A stretch of DNA of 64,000 bases. Origin: Diaphorobacter sp. HDW4B. Lineage in GTDB: Bacteria > Pseudomonadota > Gammaproteobacteria > Burkholderiales > Burkholderiaceae_C. The notes under the pieces were generated by a model that made no database searches, had not been told where the DNA came from, and worked only from the letters and a program-made list of their open reading frames with translations. Positions within the stretch are counted from its first letter, which is position 1. Each line of letters opens with the position of its first letter. Shown piece after piece: positions 8,684-17,459 of the stretch. The stretch is taken from the NCBI RefSeq assembly GCF_011305535.1, contig NZ_CP049905.1, forward strand, positions 2,883,501 to 2,947,500, given 5' to 3'. The position numbers and the translations under genes were made by a program.

Positions 8684-9076
8684 TTTTTGTTTTTGAGACG
8701 AGGCCTTGGCGGCCTCGATGAGTCGCTCGTTTTGAGATGACGATATGGCCTCTCATGCTTTGTTGCAAAGCCTTGGCCAGTACGAAAGTACTGTCTGCGG
8801 CTTTGCGTCGCGCCTGAGGGGCCATCTCGTCATTGGGGTGGGTGATTCGAGCGTCCTGCACGCTGCTGAGTTCGCTGTCTTTTAATACCAAGGCCTTGTG
8901 GATTGACGTTGTGCTGATCTGTGCTTTTTTGAGATTGATCTTGTTCAGTCGTATGTAGTTTGGGTTGGGCTGAATATGACCCATCACATGCATGCATGAT
9001 TAATCAATGAACCACCCCGGAACCCTGATGTAGAGTGGTTTTCACTCATATGTTCAGTGTTTCGAGGGAGGTTGAA
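8684..9076. other. Intergenic region between topB and the halogenase gene
   Basis: 393 nt. The first part holds repeat copy 2. The rest (8845-9076) is less GC-rich and should carry the halogenase promoter and leader. A minus-strand open frame across it is not supported by composition or a ribosome-binding site. No RNA gene was recognised. Confidence 0.6.
8697..8844 (+). repeat. Structured interspersed repeat, copy 2
   Basis: Starts 14 nt after the topB stop. It has a GAGGCC / GGCCTC hairpin, the CGTTTTG linker, outer arms TGACGA..ATGGCCTCTCA and TGAGGGGCCAT..TCGTCA, an inner arm GCAAAGCC / GGCTTTGC, and an AGTAC-GAAA-GTACT apex (GNRA-type tetraloop). It ends in ATTGGGGTGGGTG. As the 3' end of the topB transcript it could act as an RNA end structure. 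No conventional hairpin-plus-T-run terminator is visible after topB. Confidence 0.85.
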
Positions 9077-10588
9077 GTGCTCAATTTGCGAGGCGCAAAA
9101 CGCGTCGTTATTCTGGGTGGAGGGACTGCGGGCTGGTTTGCTGCTTTGTCGCTTCGCAAGATTTTCAGTGCGGCGGTGGAGGTTCGGGTGATCGAGTCTT
9201 CGCAGATCGGCATTGTGGGGGTGGGCGAGGGAGGGCTGCTCAATCTGCAGAGTGCGCTGCTTTCGCTGGACATCGATCTGGACGATTTCGTGCGCGAGAC
9301 GCATGCCACCTACAAGTGGGGCTTCAGCTACGAGGGCTGGCGCACGGGCGAGAAGGACGACCGGTATTTCCACCCGTTTGCGTCGTCGGACGGTGTGGCC
9401 TCCAAATGGGAAAAGAGCGGCAGCTTTCCGCTGATTGCCGCGATGATCCACAACGGCATTCCCATGCCGGACTACCTGCGCGGCATGGACCTCATCAAGG
9501 GCAATGCGAGCCAGCAGGAGGCCAAGAAGGCGCTGGATGCCAAAGAAGTGGACATCATCAGTTCCTTCCATTTCGACAGCTACAAGATCGCCGAATACCT
9601 CAAGAAGATTGCGCTGTCGCGCAACATCGTGCATCAGGATGCGATGGTGAATGAAGTGCAGACCGACGAGCGTGGACGGGTCGTGGCGCTGACCACGCGA
9701 GAGGGTGAGCGCATCGAGCTGGACTTTGTGGTCGATGCGAGCGGCCTGTCGCGCAAGATCATCGGCAAGGTGGTGCCCAGCCAGTGGCATTCATTCAGCG
9801 AGCATCTGCTGCTTGATCGTGCGATTCCGTTCTACATGCGGCATCCGGAAAAGAATCCGGGGCTGGTGAGTCGTGCCATTGCGTTGTCGGCGGGCTGGAT
9901 GTGGCAGATACCGCTGCAGGATCGCGTGGGTGCGGGCTATGTGTACAGCAGCAAGCACATCTCGGATGAGGATGCGGCGGCGGAGATTCAACGCACGCTT
10001 GGTTATGACGTGCAGCCGCAGCGCGTGATTCGCTTCGAGCCCGGTTGCTTCGAGCAGGTCTGGGTGGGCAATGTACTGAGCGTGGGGCTGGCCTCGGGCT
10101 TTGTGGAGCCGCTGGAGGCCACGTCGATCGGGCAGATGGTCGAGACCGTGCGCAACTTTGTGCGGGTGCTCACCTTGAGCCAGGGCGTGGTGTCGGACAA
10201 CGCGATCCGCGAGTTCAACGAGTCGAACCACCATTCGTGGCTGGAGGTGCGCGACTTTCTGCGCATGCACTACGACTGCCCGCGCCGCGACACGGCGTTC
10301 TGGCGTGATGTGGCGAAAGTGCCCTTGCCCGAGACTTATCGTGCGCTTAAAGAGTGCATGCAACTGCGTGCGCCGCGCTTGCTCGATCTGGAAGGCTACA
10401 TCCTGCATGGCCGGCGCGGCATCTTCCATGTGATCAACTGGATGTTCGTCGCCACCGGTCTGGGCTTGATTCCGCGCGATGCGGTGAAGACCGAGTTGAT
10501 GGCGCTGCCGCCCGAAGGCAAGCAGGCAGTGGGGGAGTTTCTTGCGTGGCTCAAGCAGCGGCAGGAGGGGACTGTGATACCCGCGTAA
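9077..10588 (+). CDS. Flavin-dependent tryptophan-halogenase-family protein
   Basis: A 503-residue FADH2-dependent halogenase. The FAD-binding GGGTAGW is near the N-terminus, followed by GVGEGG. The predicted hypohalous-acid Lys lies in YKWGF (residue 80, near PrnA Lys79), the WMWQIP signature near the middle, and the catalytic Glu in SGFVEPLEATS (residue 344, near PrnA Glu346). The GTG start at 9077 was preferred because GGGAGG stands 5 nt upstream; an ATG at 9050 is possible. Such enzymes halogenate tryptophan, indoles, phenols or peptides. No flavin reductase, NRPS/PKS or resistance gene lies nearby, so the substrate is unknown and a metabolite made elsewhere must be involved. A bidirectional terminator follows. 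Confidence 0.9.
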   Translation: MLNLRGAKRVVILGGGTAGWFAALSLRKIFSAAVEVRVIESSQIGIVGVGEGGLLNLQSALLSLDIDLDDFVRETHATYKWGFSYEGWRTGEKDDRYFHPFASSDGVASKWEKSGSFPLIAAMIHNGIPMPDYLRGMDLIKGNASQQEAKKALDAKEVDIISSFHFDSYKIAEYLKKIALSRNIVHQDAMVNEVQTDERGRVVALTTREGERIELDFVVDASGLSRKIIGKVVPSQWHSFSEHLLLDRAIPFYMRHPEKNPGLVSRAIALSAGWMWQIPLQDRVGAGYVYSSKHISDEDAAAEIQRTLGYDVQPQRVIRFEPGCFEQVWVGNVLSVGLASGFVEPLEATSIGQMVETVRNFVRVLTLSQGVVSDNAIREFNESNHHSWLEVRDFLRMHYDCPRRDTAFWRDVAKVPLPETYRALKECMQLRAPRLLDLEGYILHGRRGIFHVINWMFVATGLGLIPRDAVKTELMALPPEGKQAVGEFLAWLKQRQEGTVIPA

Positions 10589-10600
10589 ACGGCGTCGCTG

Positions 10601-10634
10601 AAAAAACAATGGAGCCTTGTTGGCTCCATTTTTG
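10601..10634. terminator. Bidirectional rho-independent terminator
   Basis: Perfect stem AATGGAGCC / GGCTCCATT (10608-10616 with 10622-10630), loop of 5 nt, followed by T-run on the plus strand and by A-run (T-run on minus) on the other side. It separates the convergent halogenase and lysE-type genes. Confidence 0.85.
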
Positions 10635-10637
10635 TCT

Positions 10638-11255
10638 TCAATGATTCAGCCAGACCTTGTGCAGCACGTCGTAGAGAATCGACGCCGAGAAAAAGCACAG
10701 CACCAGCGATGCGCCGCGCAGCATCACGCCGGATGAAAACATCGGCAGCTTGCTGCTTCCACTGCGCGCGAGATGGCCGAGCAGGCACCAGCCCAGCGAC
10801 ACGGGAATCATGGTGAGCGCAAATGTGCCCATGGCGGGAAAGTAGGCGGCGGTGTCGACAAACACCTTGGGCGGCATCACGAACGAGGCGAACAGAAATG
10901 CCTTGGGATTCAGCAGCGTGGTGATGAACACGTGGCGGCTGGTGATGCTCGATTCGGGCGTGAGACTTTTCTCGAACTTCCAGATCTTGAGCGACAGGTA
11001 AGCGATGTAGAACGCCGCACCGAGCTTGAGTGTGGTGGCGATCCAGGCCTGATCGTTGAGCAGCTTGAGCAGCAGAAATCCCCAGCAACTGATGGCCAGC
11101 AGATAGGCCACCAGCTCTGCGGCCACCAGCACCACCGAACGCGAAAAACCACGCGCCACGCTCGACGAGAACAGCAGCGTGTTGGTGGGGCCCGGCATCG
11201 CAAGAATCAGTGCGGCGACCGATGCGATGTAGAGGAGATCGTGGGTGGTGAACAT
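10638..11255 (-). CDS. LysE/RhtB family amino-acid exporter
   Basis: A 205-residue inner-membrane protein with about six hydrophobic segments. It opens with the family signature MPGPTNTLLFSSSVARGF, and TTLLNPKAFLFA matches the conserved NPK segment. LysE/RhtB/ArgO proteins export amino acids or related metabolites by proton-coupled exchange. The substrate cannot be told from sequence. It converges with the halogenase gene and shares its terminator; no regulator is adjacent. Export of a halogenated amino acid made by the neighbour is only a speculation. Confidence 0.85.
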   Translation of the reverse strand: MFTTHDLLYIASVAALILAMPGPTNTLLFSSSVARGFSRSVVLVAAELVAYLLAISCWGFLLLKLLNDQAWIATTLKLGAAFYIAYLSLKIWKFEKSLTPESSITSRHVFITTLLNPKAFLFASFVMPPKVFVDTAAYFPAMGTFALTMIPVSLGWCLLGHLARSGSSKLPMFSSGVMLRGASLVLCFFSASILYDVLHKVWLNH

Positions 11256-11305
11256 GGTGGAGCAGCGGATTGTAGGTTAACGACGTGACAGCGCTGCGAC
11301 GAAAA

Positions 11306-12781
11306 TCAATGGGATTCTCCTTCTGTGCCCCAACCACCGCCCAGCGCCAGAAACAACGCCAGTTGATCGTTCACGATGTTCGCTTGCGAGGCCGCGAGCG
11401 CGGTGTCTGCGTTGGCGAGCACTCGCTCTGCGTCGAGCGAATCGAGGTAGCCGGTCTTGCCGTTGACATACAGACGGCGCGTCTCTTCGGCGACCTGTGC
11501 GCTTTGTGCGCGGGCGGCTTTCAGGCGCGCGTTGCGGTCGAGTTCGCGGGCGTAGTTGGTGAGGGCGGTTTCGGTTTCGCGCAATGCTGTGAGCACGGTG
11601 CCGTCGAACTTGGCGAGCGCGCCTTTGGTGGCGGCTTCGGATTGAGCGATGCGTGCCTGCGCGACGCCGTTGATCGGAATGCTCCACGAAATCAGCGGGC
11701 CGAGGCTCCAACTGAAGGTGTCGCCGCGGCCAAAGCCTGTCATGTGGCCAGCGGATGCAGCGGAGAGGCCCAGCGAAATCTTGGGGTAGAGATCGGCCGT
11801 GGCCACGCCGATCTGCGCGGTGGCCTGTGCGAGTTGGCGTTCGGCCTGGCGCACATCGGGGCGGCGTTGCAGCAGGGTCTGACCATCGCCGACGGGGATC
11901 ACGCCTGCAGCGACCTGCGGGGCTGCGTGGCATTGCTGAACGTCGCGCGGGAAATTCTGTGGCTGCTCGCCGGTGAGCGTGGCAAGTTGGAACAGCGCGT
12001 TCTGGCGCAGCGCGAGCAGCGGTGGCAGATCGGCCTTCAGTTGCTCGACTTGCGCGCGGGCGCGTTGAGCGTCGATGGTGCCCACCTTGCCCGCTTTCTG
12101 CAGTCGCTCGGAGATGCTCGCCGATTGTTGCTGCAGTGCGATGGAGTGCTGCATCACCTCGATGCGCAGGCCCGTCGTGCAGGCTTGTGCCCAGGCGCTG
12201 GCGGTGTGCGCGGCCACGTTCACGCGCGTGAGATCGAGGGCGGCCTGTGCCGCATCCGTGCCTGCTTGCGCGGCTTCGATGGCGTGGCGGATCTGGCCGA
12301 ACAGGTCGAGCTGATACGAGATGCCCGAGCTGGCCGAGTAGCTGAATGCGTTGGGCGGCACGTAGCCCTTTTGCAGCATCGACAGGCCGGAGACGTGGCC
12401 GTAGCTCGGGCCACCACCCACGCTCAGGCTGGGGCGTGTGGCACCTGCGACTTCCTGCTCGACGGCCTGCACCTGTTCGAGATGCGCGAGTGCCTGACGC
12501 AGATCGGTGTTGTGTTCGAAGGCTTTGGCGATGAGCGCGTCGAGCTGCGGATCGGCATAGAGCTGCCACCAACGATCAGGCAGCGCGGCGTTGGAGACAA
12601 GCGCGTGATGCTTGTCAGCGAGTGTCGAATTCTGCGCGCTTGAGAACGGTTGATGAGGCTGGACCTGTTGCGCGATAGCTTCTGCAGGAACGACGTAATC
12701 CGGGCCAACAGGTTTGGTGCTGCACGCCGTGAGCGCGGCAATGGCGATGAGCGACAGCGAGGTGGAGAGCAGGTGGCGCAT
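11306..12781 (-). CDS. RND/MFS-type outer-membrane efflux lipoprotein (NodT family)
   Basis: A 491-residue TolC-like outer-membrane factor. It has a lipoprotein signal with lipobox LTAC (Cys20), then the NodT-type start VGPDYVVP and two long helical OEP repeats, with DRWWQLYADPQLDALI introducing the first. It is the exit duct of a tripartite pump. It is last in a five-gene minus-strand operon, 5 nt after the HlyD adaptor gene, and the full set is MarR, FUSC, DUF1656, HlyD, OMF. Confidence 0.92.
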   Translation of the reverse strand: MRHLLSTSLSLIAIAALTACSTKPVGPDYVVPAEAIAQQVQPHQPFSSAQNSTLADKHHALVSNAALPDRWWQLYADPQLDALIAKAFEHNTDLRQALAHLEQVQAVEQEVAGATRPSLSVGGGPSYGHVSGLSMLQKGYVPPNAFSYSASSGISYQLDLFGQIRHAIEAAQAGTDAAQAALDLTRVNVAAHTASAWAQACTTGLRIEVMQHSIALQQQSASISERLQKAGKVGTIDAQRARAQVEQLKADLPPLLALRQNALFQLATLTGEQPQNFPRDVQQCHAAPQVAAGVIPVGDGQTLLQRRPDVRQAERQLAQATAQIGVATADLYPKISLGLSAASAGHMTGFGRGDTFSWSLGPLISWSIPINGVAQARIAQSEAATKGALAKFDGTVLTALRETETALTNYARELDRNARLKAARAQSAQVAEETRRLYVNGKTGYLDSLDAERVLANADTALAASQANIVNDQLALFLALGGGWGTEGESH

Positions 12782-12786
12782 GGTGA

Positions 12787-13764
12787 TCAGCCCTTGGTCT
12801 GTTTGGGCGCGGCTGCGATCTTGGCGCTCTCGGCGTTCTTGGTGGCGTTGCCCGTCACTTCCACCGTCACCGTCTGGCCTGCGACGAGCTTCACATCGTC
12901 GGGCACGGGGTCGAGCTTCACGCGCACGGGCACGCGCTGCGCGAGTCGCACCCAGTTGAACGTGGGATTCACCGTCGGCAGCAGGTTGGAGCTGGTCGCG
13001 CGGTCGCGGTCGGCGATGCCTGCGACGATGCTCTCCACCGTGCCCGCGAGCGGCTTGCCGACGCCCATGGGCGTGACCTTCACGCGGTCGCCCACATGGA
13101 TGCGCGCGAGCTTGGTTTCCTCGAAATAGCCTTCGACGTAGAACGACGACGAATCGACCAGCGCCATCGCCGGATGGCCCGCCGTGGCGTAGCTGCCCTT
13201 GCGCAGATCGAGGTTGGTGACGAAGGCATCGGACGGTGCCACGATGCGCGCGCGTTCGAGATTGAGGCGCGCGGTGTCGAGCGCGACCTGCGCCTGCGCG
13301 AGCGCGGCGTTGGCCTGTTCGACCTTGGTACGGGTCTGCTCGCGCACTTCCTGCGAGATCAGATTGTCGAGACTCACATTGCGTGCGTCTTCGCGCTTGG
13401 CCTGCGCGAGCGCGATCTTCTGCGATGCGACGGCGGCTTCGGCCTGGCGCAGCGAGAGGGCATAACGCGCCTGATCCACTTCAAACAGCAGCTGTCCGGC
13501 GTGCACGCGCTGGTTGTCCTGCACGGCGACGTCGGTGACGAGGCCGGACACGTCGGGTGCGATCTGCACGACGTTGGCACGCACGCGGCCATCGCGCGTC
13601 CAGGGCGCGAGTTCGTAGTGATCCCAAAGTTGAAACGCGGCCACGATGGCGGCAGCGCTCACGGCCAGTGTGATGCCGACGGGAATCGTGCGCGCGGCGA
13701 TGCGCTTGAACAGGTTGGGTTTGGCAGGCGTGGACGGTGCGGAGGGTGTGGTCTTGTCAGTCAT
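12787..13764 (-). CDS. HlyD/EmrA/AaeA-type membrane fusion protein
   Basis: A 325-residue periplasmic adaptor. One transmembrane segment (about residues 28-46) follows a cytosolic N-terminus. The biotinyl-lipoyl half motifs are TRDGRVRANVVQIAPDVSGL and IVAPSDAFVTNLDLRKG, separated by an Ala/Gln-rich coiled coil (about 95-170), then a beta-barrel domain. It resembles AaeA, which links AaeB to TolC for aromatic carboxylic acid export. It sits between the DUF1656 and OMF genes, with 35-nt and 5-nt gaps. Confidence 0.93.
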   Translation of the reverse strand: MTDKTTPSAPSTPAKPNLFKRIAARTIPVGITLAVSAAAIVAAFQLWDHYELAPWTRDGRVRANVVQIAPDVSGLVTDVAVQDNQRVHAGQLLFEVDQARYALSLRQAEAAVASQKIALAQAKREDARNVSLDNLISQEVREQTRTKVEQANAALAQAQVALDTARLNLERARIVAPSDAFVTNLDLRKGSYATAGHPAMALVDSSSFYVEGYFEETKLARIHVGDRVKVTPMGVGKPLAGTVESIVAGIADRDRATSSNLLPTVNPTFNWVRLAQRVPVRVKLDPVPDDVKLVAGQTVTVEVTGNATKNAESAKIAAAPKQTKG

Positions 13765-13799
13765 GTTGTTCTCGTTTTTCTGATGAGGTGGTATTCAGT

Positions 13800-14006
13800 T
13801 CATTGCAGCAGTGCGCTGAGGCGCGACAGGCCCCAGAGCAGCAGCACGTAGAGCGCGATGTCGAACAGCGCCGGATGCCAGATGCGGCGATAGAGACCTA
13901 CGGCGGCGAGCAGCCGTTGCACGCCGAGCAGTGCCACCAGCGCGAGCAGCGCCAGCGGCATGAGCCATGGCAGATAGAGGCCGTAGAAAGATGCTTCGCC
14001 GATCAT
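13800..14006 (-). CDS. DUF1656 (AaeX-like) small membrane protein
   Basis: A 68-residue protein with two transmembrane helices, beginning MIGEASFYGLYLPWL, typical of DUF1656/AaeX proteins that accompany FUSC-type aromatic acid exporters. The ATG overlaps the FUSC stop by 4 nt (ATGA), so the two are translationally coupled. It is read in the same frame as long antisense-like open sequence upstream, but homology begins at this Met. Its molecular role in the pump is not established. Confidence 0.9.
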   Translation of the reverse strand: MIGEASFYGLYLPWLMPLALLALVALLGVQRLLAAVGLYRRIWHPALFDIALYVLLLWGLSRLSALLQ

Positions 14007-16129
14007 GATGTGCTCGCGGATGTGTCCGGTGCCGTGTGCGTTGGCGCGGCGCCAGAAAGGGTCAGGGCCGCAGGTGCGGCCGGAAAGAGATTGCGGCGCA
14101 GACCGACGAGTGCGGTCACGGCGGCGCGCCATTGCGGCCTCGATTCGGGGCGCGTGGCGGCGTAGTCGAGCACCTCGTCGATGTGCTGGAGAATGGCTTC
14201 GGGCAACTGCGCCTGCGCAAGTCCTGCACTGCGTTTTTCGAAGAACTGACCGATGTCCGAGAGCACGCCCGCGATGTGTGGCGACTCCATCGGAATGTTC
14301 TGGCGTTGCAGCGATGCGAGGTCGGCACCGACGCGCAGATCGCGCAATGCCTGGTCGTTGGCGATGCCGTCGATCTTGCCGCCTGCTTGCGCGATGCGCG
14401 GAGCAAGCAGGCCGATGCGGTCGAGCATGCGCACGGCGTAGGCGTCGATCTGGCGTGCGCTCGCACCGGGTTGCGCGAGTTCGGACAGCTCGCGCCAGTT
14501 GGCACGCTGGATGCGCCGTGCGGCCCATGCCACCCCGACGGTGCGCACCAGTGCGGTGACGATGGCAGCGGCGGCGATGCCTGCGATCTGGCCGATCATC
14601 GAATTCACGAAGGTGATCATGTCCACCGCGCCGGTGTCGTACATGGCGAGCGTTCCGAAGAAGCCGCCCATGAGAATGCCCATCGCGGCCATCATGTTCT
14701 GCGGGCGCGCCATGTAGCAGCCGAGCACGAAGAACACCGGTGCGCACACGGCGACCAACATGCCGAAATCCTGCACGTTGGGCAGCATGATGAGCACGTA
14801 GAAGATCGACAGCGGCATCGACCAGATCAGGTATTTGAGAAAGCCCTTGATCGCCGGAACCGGGTTGTCCATGGTCGCAAAGAAGCTGCAGAAGATCGCC
14901 GCCATCATGACGGCGGCCGAGCCCATGGGCCAGCCGGTGAGAATCCAGAACGCGCTGCACAGGCAGATGGCGAGCACGGCTGCCAGACCCGAGAGCGCGG
15001 CCATGCCGTGGTCCAGATGCAGCGCGCGGTGGCTCAGATTGCGCAGGCGGCGCGATGCGACGGGTGCGCCGCCGATGCCCGCGTCGATGTCGTGGCGCAG
15101 GCGCACGCAGGAGTCCCATGCGTCGATGAGTTCGGTAAGCCGCGTTGCCAGCGCCACGCGCAGCAGGCGCGACAAGTTGTCCTTGCGTTCATCCCAATGC
15201 TGCAGGCCGAACGCGTGGATTTCTGCGCGCAGATCGGCCACTTGTTTTGCGCGATCGGGATCGAGCTGTTTGAAGTTCTGCGTGTCGAGCCAGTGGCTGA
15301 TGCGCGCAAGAATCGCGACCACATCGGGCGCGATTTTTCCCTCTGCCTGCTCCAGCGCAACGAGCCGGTCTTCCACTGCCGAGACTGTGGGCATGAGCGA
15401 GGCGATGTGGTCCTGCATGGTGCTCACGGCACCGGCGGTCCAGCGCAGATTGGTGGTGTCGAACGGGATGTGCGTGGACAGCAGGCGAAGCTGCGTGATG
15501 TCGCCCGCGACCTTGCTGCGATCGCTGGCGAGTGTGGATTTGGGATCGGGCGAATCGGTGACCAAGAGGTCCTGAATCCAGTGCTTGGTGTGCTTCATCG
15601 CGCCATCCAGCAGGCCGAGCACGGCGGGCGCAAGGCCCTTGGGAAACACGATGCTGTGCACGACGGTGGCGCACAGAATGCCGACGATGATTTCCTCCAC
15701 GCGCAGGCTGGCGTTGTCGAACAGCGTCTGCGGTGTCTGCACGTTGGGAAAGCCGATCAGCGCAGCCGTGTAGCCCGCGAGCATGAACACGTAGGACGAC
15801 GGCGAGCGATCGAGCAGCGACAGATAAAGACAGCCGCCCACCCAGAGCGCAAGGGCGAGCGTGAGCAGCTCCGGTGCGTTGGCGAGCGCGGGCAGGATCA
15901 GCAGCGTGGCCGTGCAGCCCACGATGGTGCCGAGCACGCGGTACAGCGCCTTGGATCGCACGGTGCCCGCGAGCGGGCTGGCGACCACGTACGAAGTCAT
16001 CATCGCCCAGAACGGACGGCTCAGGCCGAGGCGGCTGGCCACGTACAGGGCGAGCACGCCTGCGGCCACGCACTTGAGCGAAAAGAGCATTTCCGCCCGC
16101 GTGAAGCGGGGCAACGATGGGAGTTTCAT
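14003..16129 (-). CDS. FUSC family (AaeB-like) aromatic acid / fusaric acid exporter
   Basis: A 708-residue inner-membrane protein with two blocks of about five transmembrane helices (about 10-170 and 370-520), each followed by a cytosolic helical region, the usual FUSC layout. The early ASRLGLSRPFWAMMTSYVVA and the middle LCSAFWILTGWPMGSAAVM correspond to the repeated core. Relatives export p-hydroxybenzoate, fusaric acid or other weak aromatic acids to relieve toxicity. It follows the MarR gene by 22 nt and overlaps the DUF1656 start, so one transcript is likely. The substrate is inferred from family only. Confidence 0.92.
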   Translation of the reverse strand: MKLPSLPRFTRAEMLFSLKCVAAGVLALYVASRLGLSRPFWAMMTSYVVASPLAGTVRSKALYRVLGTIVGCTATLLILPALANAPELLTLALALWVGGCLYLSLLDRSPSSYVFMLAGYTAALIGFPNVQTPQTLFDNASLRVEEIIVGILCATVVHSIVFPKGLAPAVLGLLDGAMKHTKHWIQDLLVTDSPDPKSTLASDRSKVAGDITQLRLLSTHIPFDTTNLRWTAGAVSTMQDHIASLMPTVSAVEDRLVALEQAEGKIAPDVVAILARISHWLDTQNFKQLDPDRAKQVADLRAEIHAFGLQHWDERKDNLSRLLRVALATRLTELIDAWDSCVRLRHDIDAGIGGAPVASRRLRNLSHRALHLDHGMAALSGLAAVLAICLCSAFWILTGWPMGSAAVMMAAIFCSFFATMDNPVPAIKGFLKYLIWSMPLSIFYVLIMLPNVQDFGMLVAVCAPVFFVLGCYMARPQNMMAAMGILMGGFFGTLAMYDTGAVDMITFVNSMIGQIAGIAAAAIVTALVRTVGVAWAARRIQRANWRELSELAQPGASARQIDAYAVRMLDRIGLLAPRIAQAGGKIDGIANDQALRDLRVGADLASLQRQNIPMESPHIAGVLSDIGQFFEKRSAGLAQAQLPEAILQHIDEVLDYAATRPESRPQWRAAVTALVGLRRNLFPAAPAALTLSGAAPTHTAPDTSASTS

Positions 16130-16151
16130 GGCGGGCCGGGTCTTTTTGCTT

Positions 16152-16667
16152 TTATGGCTTCTTGTTCTTCAGCGGTTCGATGTCCGGCGTGACGCGGCCC
16201 ATGCGATCTTCGAGTGCTGAAAAAACACGCAAACAGGCTTCGACATCGGCATCCGATGCTTTCTCGAAAAGATGGTGGCGCAGCGTGGCGAGCGCGGCTT
16301 CGATCTGGACGGTGAGCTGGCGGCCCTTGGGTGTGAGATGCAGCGTCTTGGCGCGACCATCGACCGGATCGTCGCGGCGCTCGATCAGGCCTTCACCTTC
16401 GAGATAGTCCAGAGGGCGCGTGAGCGACGGCGCCTTGATGCCGAGGATGTCGGCAATCACGCCCTGACGCAGTCCGTCGCCGTAGCGCGAGACGGCCAGC
16501 AGCGGCCAGGTCGAGGCCTCGGACAAGCCCAGATGCTCCACCGATTTGTTCGCGATCGGTACATAGCGCGCGTTGCAAAAGCCCATGCTGCGGGTGAGCT
16601 TGAGCAGCGCGTCTTCACGCGGCAGGCCTGCGTAGGCGTTGGAGGCTGGGGAATGTGGTTTTGTCAT
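16152..16667 (-). CDS. MarR family transcriptional regulator
   Basis: A 171-residue winged-helix protein. DGLRQGVIADILGIKAPSL is the recognition region and LIERRDDPVDGRAKTLHLT is the beta-wing with the conserved Asp-Arg-Arg pattern. MarR proteins usually repress adjacent efflux genes until an aromatic ligand binds. It is the first gene of the efflux operon, and an imperfect AT-rich palindrome abuts its start codon, so autoregulation is likely. The ligand is probably the acid that the pump exports. Confidence 0.9.
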   Translation of the reverse strand: MTKPHSPASNAYAGLPREDALLKLTRSMGFCNARYVPIANKSVEHLGLSEASTWPLLAVSRYGDGLRQGVIADILGIKAPSLTRPLDYLEGEGLIERRDDPVDGRAKTLHLTPKGRQLTVQIEAALATLRHHLFEKASDADVEACLRVFSALEDRMGRVTPDIEPLKNKKP

Positions 16668-16691
16668 TTAGTTAGTCAGCTTATTAATTAG
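16668..16691. promoter_or_regulatory. Putative MarR operator
   Basis: Imperfect palindrome TTAGTTAGTCAG / CTTATTAATTAG (8 of 12 positions pair) directly next to the marR-type start codon, in a locally AT-rich stretch. Expected place for autorepression of the efflux operon. Confidence 0.5.
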
Positions 16692-16853
16692 TATATCTGG
16701 TTGTACGAATCTATGCAGGCGCTCGGAAATAGCGTGCGGCGCAGCGGGCAGGGCGTCTGGCCATTCAATGCCGGGGGAAGGGGTTCATGGCGCGAGCGTC
16801 CTGCCCGGTCGTTAACATGGGCCTGTGAGACGAGACAGGAAAGGAGTGTTCAC

Positions 16854-17030
16854 ATGCGATTCAATGCATTTCGCCTGGCGGCCGTCGTCATCGCGTTGGG
16901 GGTGTTCGGCGCGTTGGCCGGTTGCACGAGCACAGGTTCGTCCGCCAAAAGCCCCGGCTCGCAAGCGGGCGACAGCAGCGGGGTGACCGTCTTCGGCACC
17001 ATGGATGTGGGAGTGGGCGGCGTCAGATAA
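16854..17030 (+). CDS. Small lipoprotein
   Basis: A 58-residue protein with a lipoprotein signal peptide (basic start, hydrophobic stretch, lipobox LAGC with Cys24), a Ser/Gly-rich spacer and a hydrophobic C-terminus ending VGVGGVR. The ATG at 16854 has GGAAAGGAG about 8 nt upstream, stronger than upstream frames. Function is unknown; it would be anchored in the outer or inner membrane. Confidence 0.7.
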   Translation: MRFNAFRLAAVVIALGVFGALAGCTSTGSSAKSPGSQAGDSSGVTVFGTMDVGVGGVR

Positions 17031-17076
17031 GCGCTGCTGTCAAAGTAAAAAATCAAAAGAGAGGGAGTGATTCGAG

Positions 17077-17454
17077 ATGATGCGTCGTTCGCACCGCAAC
17101 GCGTTGATCGCGCTGGCCGTGGCGCTGGCTGCTGCGGCCACGTGGGCGTTTCAGAATCAGGCAGTGTGGTTGCCGGGCACCACGGAGTGGGCGCAGAAGA
17201 CTTGGCGTGGACTCACGCGCCCGGACGCATCGTCGCGCGGGGCCGTGGGCTCGCAACCCGCAGCCACCAGCAAAACCAAGGCAGCGTCCGATCAACCTGC
17301 GCCGCGCAGGCCGCGCAAATGCACATCGAGCGATGGCCATGTGAGCTACACCGACCAAAGCTGCCCGCCGGGAACGCAGGAGCAATGGTTTGACGATGCC
17401 AATGGCGCGGCGGTCCAGTCCGTTCCGGACTCGAAATCGTCAGCACGAAAGTGA
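17077..17454 (+). CDS. DUF4124-like secreted protein
   Basis: A 125-residue protein with an N-terminal membrane segment or signal (about residues 8-24), a Ser/Ala-rich middle and a short C-terminal DUF4124-like motif, CTSSDGHVSYTDQSCP, whose two Cys probably form a disulfide. DUF4124 proteins are small periplasmic envelope proteins of unknown role in betaproteobacteria. GAGGGAG upstream supports the start. It lies 46 nt after the small lipoprotein gene and stops 5 nt from the convergent neighbour. Confidence 0.72.
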   Translation: MMRRSHRNALIALAVALAAAATWAFQNQAVWLPGTTEWAQKTWRGLTRPDASSRGAVGSQPAATSKTKAASDQPAPRRPRKCTSSDGHVSYTDQSCPPGTQEQWFDDANGAAVQSVPDSKSSARK

Positions 17455-17459
17455 TTCCA

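Noticed and set aside
8676-8993. Small minus-strand open frame after topB
   Set aside because: Runs across structured repeat copy 2, with no ribosome-binding site or family resemblance.
14036-16192. Long plus-strand open frame opposite the FUSC gene
   Set aside because: His/Ala/Arg-rich mirror of a real membrane protein gene.
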